Shown here in pieces: positions 25,125 to 34,579 of a stretch of 41,517 bases of DNA. Both the position numbers and the translations under genes were made by a program. Origin of the DNA: Marinosulfonomonas sp. (GTDB lineage Bacteria; Pseudomonadota; Alphaproteobacteria; Rhodobacterales; Rhodobacteraceae); the NCBI GenBank assembly GCA_026989405.1, contig JALSJL010000469.1, forward strand, positions 1 to 41,517, in the 5' to 3' direction. The notes beneath the pieces are model-generated. The model did no database searches. It was not told the DNA's origin and was given only the letters and a program-made list of their open reading frames with translations. Within the stretch, counting starts at the first letter, position 1. The number at the start of each line of letters is the position of its first letter.

Positions 25125-26051
25125 ATGGATTTCGGCCCGCACCTACTCCTTGCCATGCTCGAAGGGCTTGTGCAGGCCTCGGTCCTGACGCTGACGGCGC
25201 TGGGGCTGTCACTGGTTTTCGGTGTGATGCGGGTCGTGAATGTCGCCCATGGCGAATTTTTCATGCTGGGTGCGGTGCTGGCATGGTGGATCACCTTTCT
25301 GGTTGGCGGCCCGCCGGCGCTGGCCTTCATCGTGGCACTTCTGGTTGCGCCACTTCTGGTGGGAACAATTGCCGCTGCCGCCGACTGGCTGGTCTTGCGC
25401 CGGATCGACTATGATCCCGAGCGCACGATCGTTGCCACGATCGGGCTCTTGTATATTATCCAACAGCTCACGCTGATGTCCTATGGGCCGGATGCGCGCC
25501 CGGTTGCGCCGCCGTTCAACACGCGTCTGGCTCTGCCCTGGTTCGAATTCGGCAGCGGGGGGGTGCAGATCTACTGGCCCTGGGGCCTTTCGATCACAAG
25601 TTACAAGCTGTTCGTCATATTCGCAGCCCTTCTGACCGGGCTTGCTCTCTGGGCGGTCATGGCGCGGTCCCGCCTCGGGCTGATCTTGCGGGCAACCCAG
25701 CAAGACCGGGAAACCGCGCAGGCATTCGGCGTGCCGGTCGAGCGTGTCTATGCCCTGGTTTTCGGCCTTGGCGCGGCCCTTGCGGCCCTGGGCGCGACAC
25801 TGGTCGTGCCCATTCAGCAGGCGCATTACCTGATGGGAGGCGATCCGCTGCTGCTCAGCTTCATCGTGGTGATTATCGGCGGGCTGGGCTCGTTGCGCGG
25901 CACTGTTGTCGCGGCCATTCTCATCGGCATGAGCGACGGCATCATCTCGGTTTTCTTTTCCCCCACGCTGGCCAAGATGCTGGCCACGCTTCTTGTGGCC
26001 ATGGTGCTGGTCTTTCGCCCGCAGGGTCTGTTCGGAAGCAAGCCGGCATGA
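25125..26051 (+). CDS. livH: branched-chain amino acid-type ABC permease (LivH-like)
   Basis: This 308-residue inner-membrane protein of the LivH permease family has about eight hydrophobic segments. The family sequence LSLVFGVMRVVNVAHGEFFMLGA lies at about 26-48 and a conserved GGLGSLRGTVVAAILIG near 250-270. It pairs with the LivM-like permease whose gene overlaps it by ATGA. Together with the binding protein and two ATPases it makes a complete importer. Substrate specificity is set mainly by the binding protein and is unknown. Confidence 0.92.
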   Translation: MDFGPHLLLAMLEGLVQASVLTLTALGLSLVFGVMRVVNVAHGEFFMLGAVLAWWITFLVGGPPALAFIVALLVAPLLVGTIAAAADWLVLRRIDYDPERTIVATIGLLYIIQQLTLMSYGPDARPVAPPFNTRLALPWFEFGSGGVQIYWPWGLSITSYKLFVIFAALLTGLALWAVMARSRLGLILRATQQDRETAQAFGVPVERVYALVFGLGAALAALGATLVVPIQQAHYLMGGDPLLLSFIVVIIGGLGSLRGTVVAAILIGMSDGIISVFFSPTLAKMLATLLVAMVLVFRPQGLFGSKPA

Positions 26052-26983
26052 GCCGCGCCGTGGGCCTGCACCTGGGGGTGATCGCCGCGCTGTTGGCGTT
26101 GCAGTTCGTGTTGCCGGCCTATCACCATGGCGTCCTTGCGCGGGTGATGGTGATGGCGGTCTTTGCCATGGGCTACAACGTGATGTTCGGCTACACGGGT
26201 TTGCTGAGCCTTGGGCACGCGATGTTCTTTGCCGCCGGCATGTATGGCATGGGGCTTGCCATGAAACAGTGGGACGTGCCGCTTGTGCCGGCGTTCCTGC
26301 TGGGCATCGCGGCGGCGTTCCTTCTGGCGCTTGTCGTCGGCGTGCTGGCACTGCGCACGGCGGGCGTGGCCTTCATGATCGTGACGCTGATGTTTTCACA
26401 GTCCCTTTTCCTGGCCATTCTCCATTTCGGGGCGATCACCCGCGGGGATGAGGGCTTTGCCCTGGCCCGGTCCCTGCGCCAGGTTGCCGGGCTGGACCTG
26501 GCGGCGCCGGCAACACGCTATTTCGCGGCATGGGGCCTGTTTTCCGTTGTCTTGCTTGGCACGCTCGCCCTGGTGCGCTCGCGCCGTGGTCGCGTCCTGG
26601 TGGCCATCCGGGAAAACGAAGAGCGCACCCGGATGCTGGGCTACGATGTCTGGCGCCACAAGCTGATGGCGGTTGTGGTCTCGGGCACGATCTGCGGTGC
26701 CGCGGGGGCGGCCTACGGGGTGTTGTTTGGCTATGTCGGCGCCAGCTTTTCGCAGGTGCCCTATTCGATCTTTCCGCTGTTGTGGGTGTTGCTTGGTGGC
26801 GCCGGCACGGTGATCGGGCCGTTCGTGGGAACGCTGTTCATGTTCTACCTGATCGACCTGTCCAGCGGGCTGACCGACGCATACATGCTGGTTGTTGGCG
26901 TTGCGCTCGTGCTGCTGACGCTGTTCCTGCCCAGGGGGCTGATGGGAAGCCTGCGCGACCGGGGGATGAAATGGCTGCCGTGA
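26048..26983 (+). CDS. livM: branched-chain amino acid-type ABC permease (LivM-like)
   Basis: The 311-residue second permease has about eight to ten membrane segments. It carries the typical LivM stretches YNVMFGYTGLLSLGHAMFFAAGMYG (about 38-62, split by helix ends) and RENEERTRMLGYDVWRHKL (about 190-208), the coupling region that contacts the ATPases. Its start overlaps livH by ATGA, and the LivG-like ATPase starts 13 bases before its stop. Such overlaps ensure balanced synthesis of the importer subunits. Confidence 0.92.
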   Translation: MSRAVGLHLGVIAALLALQFVLPAYHHGVLARVMVMAVFAMGYNVMFGYTGLLSLGHAMFFAAGMYGMGLAMKQWDVPLVPAFLLGIAAAFLLALVVGVLALRTAGVAFMIVTLMFSQSLFLAILHFGAITRGDEGFALARSLRQVAGLDLAAPATRYFAAWGLFSVVLLGTLALVRSRRGRVLVAIRENEERTRMLGYDVWRHKLMAVVVSGTICGAAGAAYGVLFGYVGASFSQVPYSIFPLLWVLLGGAGTVIGPFVGTLFMFYLIDLSSGLTDAYMLVVGVALVLLTLFLPRGLMGSLRDRGMKWLP

Positions 26984-27687
26984 GCTTGTTGAGCACCCAT
27001 GCCCTGAGCCGCAACTATGGCGGGTTGCAGGCCGTGAAAAACGTCAGCCTTGACATATCGCAGGGCGAGGTCCGCGCGCTGATCGGGCCAAATGGCGCCG
27101 GAAAGACCACCCTGGTTTCAATGCTGTGCGGACGCATCCCGGCGACCTCTGGCCAGGTGGTGTTCGAGGGCCGCGACGTGACAACCCTGCCCGCTCACCG
27201 ACGCATAGCACTGGGCATGGCCTATACGTTCCAGATCACGTCCGTTTTTGCCGAACTGAGCGTGAGTGAAAACGTGGAACTGGCCGTTCAGCGGCATATC
27301 GCCGAGCGCCAGAAGATCACGGCACAGGTTGACCGGACGCTGGAACGGGTCGGGCTGGGCCGGATGGCAGACAGGACCGCAGGCGACCTTGCCTATGGCC
27401 ACCAGAGGTTGCTGGAAATTGCGATGGGTCTGGGACAGACTCCAAAACTGTTGATCCTCGATGAGCCGACGCAGGGACTGTCCGACAGCGAGATCGAAGA
27501 CTTTGTTGCGCTCATCCGCTCGGTTTCGGAAAAATCAACTGTCCTGCTCATCGAGCACAACATCAATGTTGTCATGGCGCTTGCCGACAAGATCACCGTT
27601 CTGAATTTCGGAGAGATCATCGCCGAGGGCACACCCGGGGAAATCCGTGCAAACGAGGCGGTGCAGACCGCCTATCTGGGGGGCTGA
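26971..27687 (+). CDS. livG: ABC transporter ATPase (LivG-like)
   Basis: The 238-residue ATPase has Walker A GPNGAGKTT (about 39-47), the degenerate signature AYGHQRLLEIAMGL usual for LivG, Walker B LLILDEPTQGL and the H-loop in LIEHNINVVM. The ATG at 26971 overlaps the livM end and follows GGGGGATG. A much longer open frame continues upstream through livM but is only a shadow of it. It acts with the LivF-like ATPase on the cytoplasmic face of the importer. Confidence 0.92.
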   Translation: MAAVSLLSTHALSRNYGGLQAVKNVSLDISQGEVRALIGPNGAGKTTLVSMLCGRIPATSGQVVFEGRDVTTLPAHRRIALGMAYTFQITSVFAELSVSENVELAVQRHIAERQKITAQVDRTLERVGLGRMADRTAGDLAYGHQRLLEIAMGLGQTPKLLILDEPTQGLSDSEIEDFVALIRSVSEKSTVLLIEHNINVVMALADKITVLNFGEIIAEGTPGEIRANEAVQTAYLGG

Positions 27688-28382
27688 TGCTGGAACTGCG
27701 CAACCTTGATGCGGGCTATGGCAAGGTGCAGGTGCTGCGCGACCTTTCACTGCACGCCAGGCCCGGTGAAATCCTGTGCCTGCTCGGGCGCAACGGGGCC
27801 GGCAAGTCGACATTGATGAAATCCATCATGGGGCTGGTCCGGGCGCAGGCCGGCAGCATCTGGCTTGACGGGCAGCGGATTGACCAGCTGCCGGCCTGGC
27901 AGGTGCCCAGGCTGGGCATCGGATATATCCCTCAGGGGCGCCGGCTGTTCAACGAGATGACCGTCGCCGAGAACCTTCAGATCGGACTGATGGCGCGACG
28001 CAAGGGCGCGGATGTGCGCGAAAACGTGCTGAACATGTTTCCGCGCCTGCGTGACCGGCTGAACCAGCGGGCCGACACGCTGTCGGGTGGTGAACAGCAG
28101 ATGCTGGCCACCGCCCGCGCGTTGTGCCTTGAACCAGGTGTCTTGTTGCTTGATGAGCCGACAGAGGGTTTGCAGCCCTCGATGATATCGCTGATCCGCG
28201 CGGCGGTTGTCGCGCTCAGGAAACAGGGGGTTGCCATCGTTCTGGTCGAACAGCGGGTGGAAGCCGTCCTGCAGGTCGCCGATCGGGTGACATTTGTGGA
28301 AAACGGTCAATGCGTGCTGACGGTCACGCCCAGCGAACTGCACGCCGACGAAAGCCTGCTGCATCGCTACGTCGGGGTTTAG
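27687..28382 (+). CDS. livF: ABC transporter ATPase (LivF-like)
   Basis: The 231-residue second ATPase of the importer has Walker A GRNGAGKST (about 34-42), signature LSGGEQQMLATARAL (about 132-146), Walker B VLLLDEPTEGLQP and the H-loop region LVEQRVEAV. Its start overlaps the LivG stop (TGATG). It is the last gene of the plus-strand set and is convergent with the MarR gene, only 24 bases away, so the shared gap must end both transcripts. Confidence 0.92.
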   Translation: MLELRNLDAGYGKVQVLRDLSLHARPGEILCLLGRNGAGKSTLMKSIMGLVRAQAGSIWLDGQRIDQLPAWQVPRLGIGYIPQGRRLFNEMTVAENLQIGLMARRKGADVRENVLNMFPRLRDRLNQRADTLSGGEQQMLATARALCLEPGVLLLDEPTEGLQPSMISLIRAAVVALRKQGVAIVLVEQRVEAVLQVADRVTFVENGQCVLTVTPSELHADESLLHRYVGV

Positions 28383-28406
28383 GGTCAGGACCCGTTCATC
28401 CTGCCC

Positions 28407-28850
28407 CTAGGTCAGTTTGCGCAGCAGGTGAAGAAACAGCGCCTGCTCGCTTTGCGACAACGGAACCAGTGTTTCTTCGGTGACGCGCCGGGCCTTTGGC
28501 TCGAGCTCCTGGAACAAGGCGCGTCCGGCATCTGTCAGTGAAACGATGGTGCGGCGGCGGTCGGTCTTGTCGTTTTCCGTCCTGACCAGATCGCGCTTCC
28601 CAAGCCTGTCGACGACACCCTTGATCGTGGCGGCATCCATCGCCGTCAGACGTCCGAGCGCGTTTTGCGACAGTGCGCCGGCTTCGTTCAGCTTGGCAAG
28701 CGTGGCAAACTGCATCGAGGTCAACTCGGGTATCGTCGCCGTAAACAGCGAAAGATGGCGTTGCGATGCCCGGCGCAGCAAAAACCCGACCTGATCGTCA
28801 AGACGATAGGGTATCGTGGCAGGGTCGTCGGTCGGGTCTGGCGCGCTCAT
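28407..28850 (-). CDS. MarR-family transcriptional regulator
   Basis: The 147-residue protein has the MarR winged helix: GALSQNALGRLTAMDAATIKGVVDRL (recognition region, about 57-82) and the wing KTDRRRTIVSLTDAG. The ATG at 28850 (MSAPDPTDD) is preferred; the longer in-frame start at 28922 adds a basic, non-family stretch. MarR regulators often sense aromatic acids. It lies between the importer and the cox cluster. It could regulate either, or be the distal gene of the cox operon, which ends 114 bases upstream. No operator was identified. Confidence 0.87.
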   Translation of the reverse strand: MSAPDPTDDPATIPYRLDDQVGFLLRRASQRHLSLFTATIPELTSMQFATLAKLNEAGALSQNALGRLTAMDAATIKGVVDRLGKRDLVRTENDKTDRRRTIVSLTDAGRALFQELEPKARRVTEETLVPLSQSEQALFLHLLRKLT

Positions 28851-28964
28851 GGGGTCCAAGCTGACGCAAAAGGGGCGATCAGTAAAGCGCCGCGGTGTTT
28901 TTTCACGGGAAAGGCCGGGCAAGTCTTGCGCCCGGCCAGTTCCAGATGAGGCGGTCAGTTTGCT

Positions 28965-29747
28965 CTAACAGGTCGCAACCGCCCGTTTGGTCAGCACTTT
29001 CACCAGATGCGCCCGGTATTCCCCGGTGCCGTGCAGATCGGAAATCATGTTGAGCGGGTTTATGTCCAGGTCCATCAGCGCATCGGTGCGGAAGTCCTTG
29101 GTCAGGGCCGTTTCGGCCTCTTTCCAGCGGAACACCCCGTTTTCGGAGGCCCCGGTAACTGCAACCCGGACCCCATCAGGGTATTTTGCCACCATCACGC
29201 CAACTAGCGCAAAACGCGACGCCGGCTGTTTGAACTTCTGATAATTCGCGGCCTCCGGGATCGGAAAGTCGACGGCGGTGATGATCTCGCCGTCTTCCAG
29301 CGCGGTCTCGAACATGCCCTGAAAGAAGTCATCGGCCGCAATCTCGCGCCGATCCGTCCTGATCGTCGCCCCCGAGGCCAGGGCCGCCGCCGGATAGTCG
29401 GCGGATGGATCATTGTTGGCGACAGAGCCGCCAATGGTGCCGCGATTGCGCACCGCCGGGTCGCCGATGTCACCGGCAAGAGCCGCCAGCGCCGGGTAGG
29501 CCCCGGCCTCGGCGGCCACGGTTGCATGGGTGGTGGCGCCACCGACCGACACCGATCCGCCGCCGGTTGTCACACCCTGCAGATCCGCGATCCCGGCCAG
29601 CGAGACCAGTTTCGACGGGCTTGCCAGGCGCTGTTTCATGGTCGGGATCAGGGTCTGACCACCGCCCAATGCCATTGCGTCTTCGTCTGCCAATGCGGCA
29701 ACCGCGTCGGCAACAGTTGATGGTTTTACGAACTCGAAGTCATACAT
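28965..29747 (-). CDS. coxM: form II CO-dehydrogenase-like FAD subunit
   Basis: The 260-residue FAD-binding subunit has the motifs LGGGQTLIPTMKQR (about 32-45) and GTIGGSVANNDPSADYPAA (about 102-120), as in CoxM. It starts 12 bases after the coxL stop. The S-L-M gene order is that of form II (BMS) clusters; proven carbon monoxide dehydrogenases (form I) have M-S-L. It transfers electrons from the Fe-S subunit to the respiratory chain or another acceptor. Confidence 0.9.
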   Translation of the reverse strand: MYDFEFVKPSTVADAVAALADEDAMALGGGQTLIPTMKQRLASPSKLVSLAGIADLQGVTTGGGSVSVGGATTHATVAAEAGAYPALAALAGDIGDPAVRNRGTIGGSVANNDPSADYPAAALASGATIRTDRREIAADDFFQGMFETALEDGEIITAVDFPIPEAANYQKFKQPASRFALVGVMVAKYPDGVRVAVTGASENGVFRWKEAETALTKDFRTDALMDLDINPLNMISDLHGTGEYRAHLVKVLTKRAVATC

Positions 29748-29759
29748 TTTTCCGGCTCC

Positions 29760-32129
29760 TCACCTTGCGGCCTGAATGGCCGACCACACCCGCGAGGGCG
29801 ACAGCGGCATATCGATATGGGTAACACCTGCTTCGGACAGGGCGTCGACAACGGCATTGACCAGCGATGGCGGCGACCCGATCGCCCCGGCCTCGCCGCA
29901 CCCTTTCACCCCAAGCGGGTTGTGGGTGCACGGGGTCTGGCAGGAATGATCGACGGTGAACGATGGCAGATCGTCGGCCCGCGGCATGGCGTAGTCCATG
30001 TAAGAGCCGCTGAGCAGCTGGCCGTCGTCATCGTAGACGCAGGCTTCAAGCAACGCCTGCCCGATGCCCTGCGCCAGACCGCCATGCACCTGCCCGTCAA
30101 CGATCATCGGGTTGATCACGTTGCCGAAATCGTCGACCGCGGTCATCGACATGACATCGACCTTGCCGGTTTCCGGGTCGACCTCGACCTCGCAGGCATA
30201 GGCGCCCGCCGGGTAGGTGAAGTTCGCCGGGTCGTAAAACGCGGTTTCCTCCAGGCCCGGCTCCAGGTCTTCCAGCGGGTAGTTGTGCGGGACATAGGCG
30301 GCCAGGGTCACATCGCCCCAGGCCACCGACTTGTCGGTGCCGGCCACCGTGAACGTGCCATCGGCAAACTCCACGTCCTCTTCGCCCGCCTCCATCAGAT
30401 GCGCTGCGATCTTCTTGGCTTTCGCGATGATCTTTTCCGTTGCCCGCACCATGGCCGAACCGCCGACCGCGATCGAACGCGAGCCATAGGTGCCCATCCC
30501 CATCGGAATTTTCGAGGTGTCGCCATGCACGATATCGACCTGGCTTTCGTCGATGCCCAGCATCTCGGCCACCACCTGCGGAAAGGTCGTTTCGTGCCCC
30601 TGCCCGTGGCTGTGGCTGCCGGTAAAGACCGAAATCGACCCGGTGGCGTTGACCCGCACGGTCGCGCTTTCATAAAGCCCGGCGCGCGCGCCCAGCTGAC
30701 CAACGAGGTTTGACGGCGCGATCCCGCAGGCCTCGATATAGCAGTTGATGCCGAGGCCGCGCAGCTTGCCGCGTTCGGCACTTTCCGCCTTGCGTTTGCC
30801 AAAGCCCCTGATGTCGGCAATCTCGACCAGCTTGTCCATCGTGGCATCGTAGTTGCCGGTATCGTATTCCAGCGCGACCGGGGTCGCATAGGGAAACTGG
30901 TCCGGCTTGATGAAATTGCGCCGGCGCAGCTCGATCGGGTCGATCCCCAACTCGCGCGCCGCCTTGTCGATGACGCGCTCCAGCTGGAACGTCGCTTCGG
31001 GCCGGCCCGCGCCCCTGTAGGCGTCCACCGGCACCGTGTTGGTAAACACCGCCTTCACGTTCACATAGACCAGCGGCGTCGTGTAGTTGCCCGCCATCAG
31101 CGTGCCATGCAGCCAGGTCGGCACCGACGGCGCGAAGGTCGAAAGATAGGCGCCCATGTTCGCATAAGTGTCGGTGCGCACCGCCAGAAACTTGCCGTCC
31201 TTGTCGAGCGCCAGTTCGATCCGGGTCACATGGTCGCGACCGTGGGCGTCAGAGATGAAGGCCTCGGCGCGGGTCGATGTCCATTTCACCGGGCGGTTCA
31301 CCGCCTTGGCGGCAAAGGTGCAAAAGGCTTCTTCGGCATAGTGGAAGATCTTGGTGCCAAAACCGCCGCCCACATCCGGGGCCACGACGCGCAGCTTGTG
31401 CTCGGGAATGCCCAGAACGAAAGCCCCCATCAAAAGCCGGATCACATGCGGGTTCTGGCTGGTGGTGTAAAGCGTGTGCTCTTCGTTCGAGGCGTTGTAG
31501 TCGCCGATGGCCACGCGCGGCTCCATCGGGTTGGCGATCAGCCGGTTGTTGCGCAGCTCGAGCGTGGTGACATGCGCCGCCCCCTTGATCGCGGCGTCCA
31601 CCGCGTCGCGGTTTTCCTCGACAAAGCCCCAGTCGAAACACAGGTTGCCGGGCAGGTCGTCATGCACCTTGGTCGCGCCGTCTTCCAGCGCAGCCTTCAT
31701 GTCGATCACCGCCGGCAACTCGTCGATATCGACCACGACCGCTTCGGCCGCGTCGCGCGCCTGCTCCAGTGTCTCGGCCACGACCGCCACGATGATCTCG
31801 CCCACGTAGCGCACCTTGCCTTCGGCCAGGATCGGGTGTTTTGGCTCTTGCATCGGCTCACCGAAACGGTCGGTCACCTGCCAGCCGCAGGGCACGCCGC
31901 CCACGCCTTCGAAGTCGGCGCTGGTGAATATGCGGATCACGCCGGGCATCGCCTCGGCGGCGCTGGTGTCGATCGACCTGATCGTGCCATGCGCAACATC
32001 CGAGCGGAGAAAGTGGACATGGCTTTGGCCATGAATATTGATGTCGTCGGTATACTGGCCGTTTCCGGTCAGAAACCGCACGTCTTCGCGCCGCTTCGGG
32101 CTGGCGCCTATTCCGTGGTCTTTCGGCAT
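29760..32129 (-). CDS. coxL: form II CO-dehydrogenase-like molybdenum subunit
   Basis: The 789-residue molybdopterin subunit has AYRGAGR at residues 370-376, the form II signature. Form I CoxL, which oxidises CO with a Mo-S-Cu site, has AYRCSFR with the copper-binding cysteine, which is absent here. Other landmarks are GGGFGTKIFHY (about 254-264), GHGQGHETTFPQ and the catalytic glutamate in GVKGCGEAGAIG near the C terminus. Length is normal. CO oxidation by form II enzymes is doubtful, so the true substrate may be another aldehyde or heterocycle. Confidence 0.93.
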   Translation of the reverse strand: MPKDHGIGASPKRREDVRFLTGNGQYTDDINIHGQSHVHFLRSDVAHGTIRSIDTSAAEAMPGVIRIFTSADFEGVGGVPCGWQVTDRFGEPMQEPKHPILAEGKVRYVGEIIVAVVAETLEQARDAAEAVVVDIDELPAVIDMKAALEDGATKVHDDLPGNLCFDWGFVEENRDAVDAAIKGAAHVTTLELRNNRLIANPMEPRVAIGDYNASNEEHTLYTTSQNPHVIRLLMGAFVLGIPEHKLRVVAPDVGGGFGTKIFHYAEEAFCTFAAKAVNRPVKWTSTRAEAFISDAHGRDHVTRIELALDKDGKFLAVRTDTYANMGAYLSTFAPSVPTWLHGTLMAGNYTTPLVYVNVKAVFTNTVPVDAYRGAGRPEATFQLERVIDKAARELGIDPIELRRRNFIKPDQFPYATPVALEYDTGNYDATMDKLVEIADIRGFGKRKAESAERGKLRGLGINCYIEACGIAPSNLVGQLGARAGLYESATVRVNATGSISVFTGSHSHGQGHETTFPQVVAEMLGIDESQVDIVHGDTSKIPMGMGTYGSRSIAVGGSAMVRATEKIIAKAKKIAAHLMEAGEEDVEFADGTFTVAGTDKSVAWGDVTLAAYVPHNYPLEDLEPGLEETAFYDPANFTYPAGAYACEVEVDPETGKVDVMSMTAVDDFGNVINPMIVDGQVHGGLAQGIGQALLEACVYDDDGQLLSGSYMDYAMPRADDLPSFTVDHSCQTPCTHNPLGVKGCGEAGAIGSPPSLVNAVVDALSEAGVTHIDMPLSPSRVWSAIQAAR

Positions 32130-32179
32130 TGTTGATCTCCCTGTTTATCCGTTCCGCCCGGCATGGACGGGGCGCGTGC

Positions 32180-32647
<468 letters not shown>

Positions 32648-32698
32648 CTTGTCCTCCCTTGTTGTCCTTGTCCGGTCGTCTGTTGGCGGCGCCCGGTT

Positions 32699-33223
32699 TC
32701 AGCTGAACATTTTCTTGATGAGTCCCTTTTTCTTTTCCGGTTCACGACCGGTGTCATCGTCATCCGGCGCCTCGTCATCTGACCGGGGCGCAACTGCGTT
32801 CTGAAAATTCTCGAAAAACTGGTCGGCCAGCTTTTTCGCGACCCCATCAATCAGCCGCGCGCCCAGGCTGGCAAGCTTGCCACCGACCTTTGCGTCGACC
32901 TCGTAGCTCAGCGTGGTCACCCCATCGGTTTCGTCCAGCCGTACGTTCGCGCCGCCCCTGGCATAGCCGGCCGGCCCCCCCTTGCCTTCGCCCGATATGC
33001 GGTAGCTTTCGCCTTCGATCACATCGCTCAGCGTCACGACGCCCTTGAAGGTTGCCTTCACGGGGCCGATTTTCTGGGTCACGGTGGCCTCGAACCCATC
33101 GTCGGCATTGCCGGTCATTTCCTTGCAACCGGGGATCGCGGCCTTGAGTATCTCGGCATCATTCAGCGCGCGCCAGACGGTCATGCGATCGGCAGCAATC
33201 GTTCTGCTTCCCTTCAGATCCAC
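32699..33223 (-). CDS. coxG: CoxG-like SRPBCC family protein
   Basis: The 174-residue protein has an SRPBCC/CoxG lipid-binding-type domain (about 1-145): MDLKGSRTIAADRMTVWRALND, then IPGCKEM and AKVGGKLASLGARLIDG. An acidic linker follows, then a basic amphipathic end EKKKGLIKKMFS. CoxG is needed for membrane attachment of CO dehydrogenase in Oligotropha-type systems, and the basic tail fits a membrane anchor. The gene is just upstream of coxS, so it probably links this Mo enzyme to the membrane or quinone pool. Confidence 0.88.
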   Translation of the reverse strand: MDLKGSRTIAADRMTVWRALNDAEILKAAIPGCKEMTGNADDGFEATVTQKIGPVKATFKGVVTLSDVIEGESYRISGEGKGGPAGYARGGANVRLDETDGVTTLSYEVDAKVGGKLASLGARLIDGVAKKLADQFFENFQNAVAPRSDDEAPDDDDTGREPEKKKGLIKKMFS

Positions 33224-33313
33224 TGAGCAGCCATCCCTGAATTCACCCCCTGCGACAAGCTGTCATCCTAGGACAGGTGCCGCTCAAATCAACCACAAAA
33301 TGCGCCGGGCCGC

Positions 33314-34579
33314 TCACGTCTTCGTTCCGGACGCAATGGCTTGCACCATTCGCGCCTTTTCGCCGATGTCGTCGGGCCGCGACAGCGCCTGGGCCAGGGC
33401 TTCCAGTGACGCGATGTTGTGGCCCGCGCGAAAACTGTCGACCCGCGGCAGCATTTCGCGGATGCCCCGGGCCTTCGGCGCAAAGCCATCCCAGCGCAAC
33501 AGCGGGTTCAGCCAGATCACCTTGCGCGCCGAAAGCTGCAACCGCTCCATTTCACGCGCCAGCAGATCGGGGTCGTCACGGTCCAGCCCGTCGGAAATCA
33601 GCAGCACCACGCTGCCCTGCCCCAACACCCGGCGCGACCAGTCACGGTTGAACGCATGCAGACAGCTGCCGATCCGCGTGCCGCCTTCCCAGTCCTGCGC
33701 TTCGCTGCCGGCAAGGGTCAGAGCGGCATCGACATCGCGTTGGCGCAGGTGGCGCGTGATGTTCGTCAGGCGCGTGCCAAAGGTAAAGCTGTGCACCCGC
33801 GCCCAGCCCGCGCCCCTGGCGTTGCTTGCCGCATGCAGGAAATGCAGCACCGCACGCGAATAGGACGCCATGGAACCGGAGATGTCGCACAGCGCCACAA
33901 GATTGGGCCAGCGAACACGGTTCTTGCGCCACGCGACATGGCGTATCTCGCCGCCATTGCGCATCGACCGGCGGATTGTGGCCGGCCAGTCGGGCCGATG
34001 ACCCTGCGCCGAGGGCTTGGCCCGACGCGAGGCCAGCGGGCGCACCGGCAGCGCGATTTGCGCGATCATCCGTTTGGCGGCGGCCATCTCTTCGGTGGTC
34101 ATCTGCTCGAAATCGAGCGTGCGCAGCGCTTCACGCGCCGAACTGGTCAACGAGGCGTCGATCTCGATTTCCGTGCCCTCTTCGACGGGCTGCTCGGGAA
34201 CTTCGGCGGTTGCGCCATCCAGCAGGGCTTCGGCGGCCCGGCGCTCGCCCGGATCGGCGCGCCGCTCTTGCTGGACACCGCGCACGGCGGGCAGCAGCAT
34301 GGCCATCATGTGTTCCAGAAACTGCGGATCGCGCCAGTAAAGGCGGAAAATCTGCGCAAATACCGCGCGCTGCTCGGGGCGCGAGACGAAACAGGCGTGC
34401 AGCGTCCAGTAGAAATCGGCCTTGTTGGAAAACCCCGCCGCTTCCACCGCGCGGATCGCATCGGTTACACGGCCCGGCCCGGCCGGCAGACCGGCCTTGC
34501 GCAACGCGCGCGCGAAATGGGTTATGTTGGCGGCAAAACTGCCATTTTCGGGCACCGGCAGATCACCGATGCCCGCCAT
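33314..34579 (-). CDS. coxE: VWA domain protein of the CoxE type
   Basis: The 421-residue protein has a C-terminal von Willebrand factor A domain with the metal site D232-x-S-x-S (CDISGSMASYSR) and the later threonine/aspartate positions. The N-terminal region is helical. CoxE acts with the AAA+ ATPase CoxD in maturing the active site of Mo-dependent CO dehydrogenase. Its start overlaps the MoxR-like gene by ATGA, the usual pairing. Here, in a form II locus, the pair presumably inserts or sulfurates the Mo site; this is inference. Confidence 0.88.
   Translation of the reverse strand: MAGIGDLPVPENGSFAANITHFARALRKAGLPAGPGRVTDAIRAVEAAGFSNKADFYWTLHACFVSRPEQRAVFAQIFRLYWRDPQFLEHMMAMLLPAVRGVQQERRADPGERRAAEALLDGATAEVPEQPVEEGTEIEIDASLTSSAREALRTLDFEQMTTEEMAAAKRMIAQIALPVRPLASRRAKPSAQGHRPDWPATIRRSMRNGGEIRHVAWRKNRVRWPNLVALCDISGSMASYSRAVLHFLHAASNARGAGWARVHSFTFGTRLTNITRHLRQRDVDAALTLAGSEAQDWEGGTRIGSCLHAFNRDWSRRVLGQGSVVLLISDGLDRDDPDLLAREMERLQLSARKVIWLNPLLRWDGFAPKARGIREMLPRVDSFRAGHNIASLEALAQALSRPDDIGEKARMVQAIASGTKT

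Noticed and set aside
29760..32129. True aerobic CO dehydrogenase (form I)
   Set aside because: The active-site loop reads AYRGAGR and not AYRCSFR, and the gene order is S-L-M, so form I was rejected.
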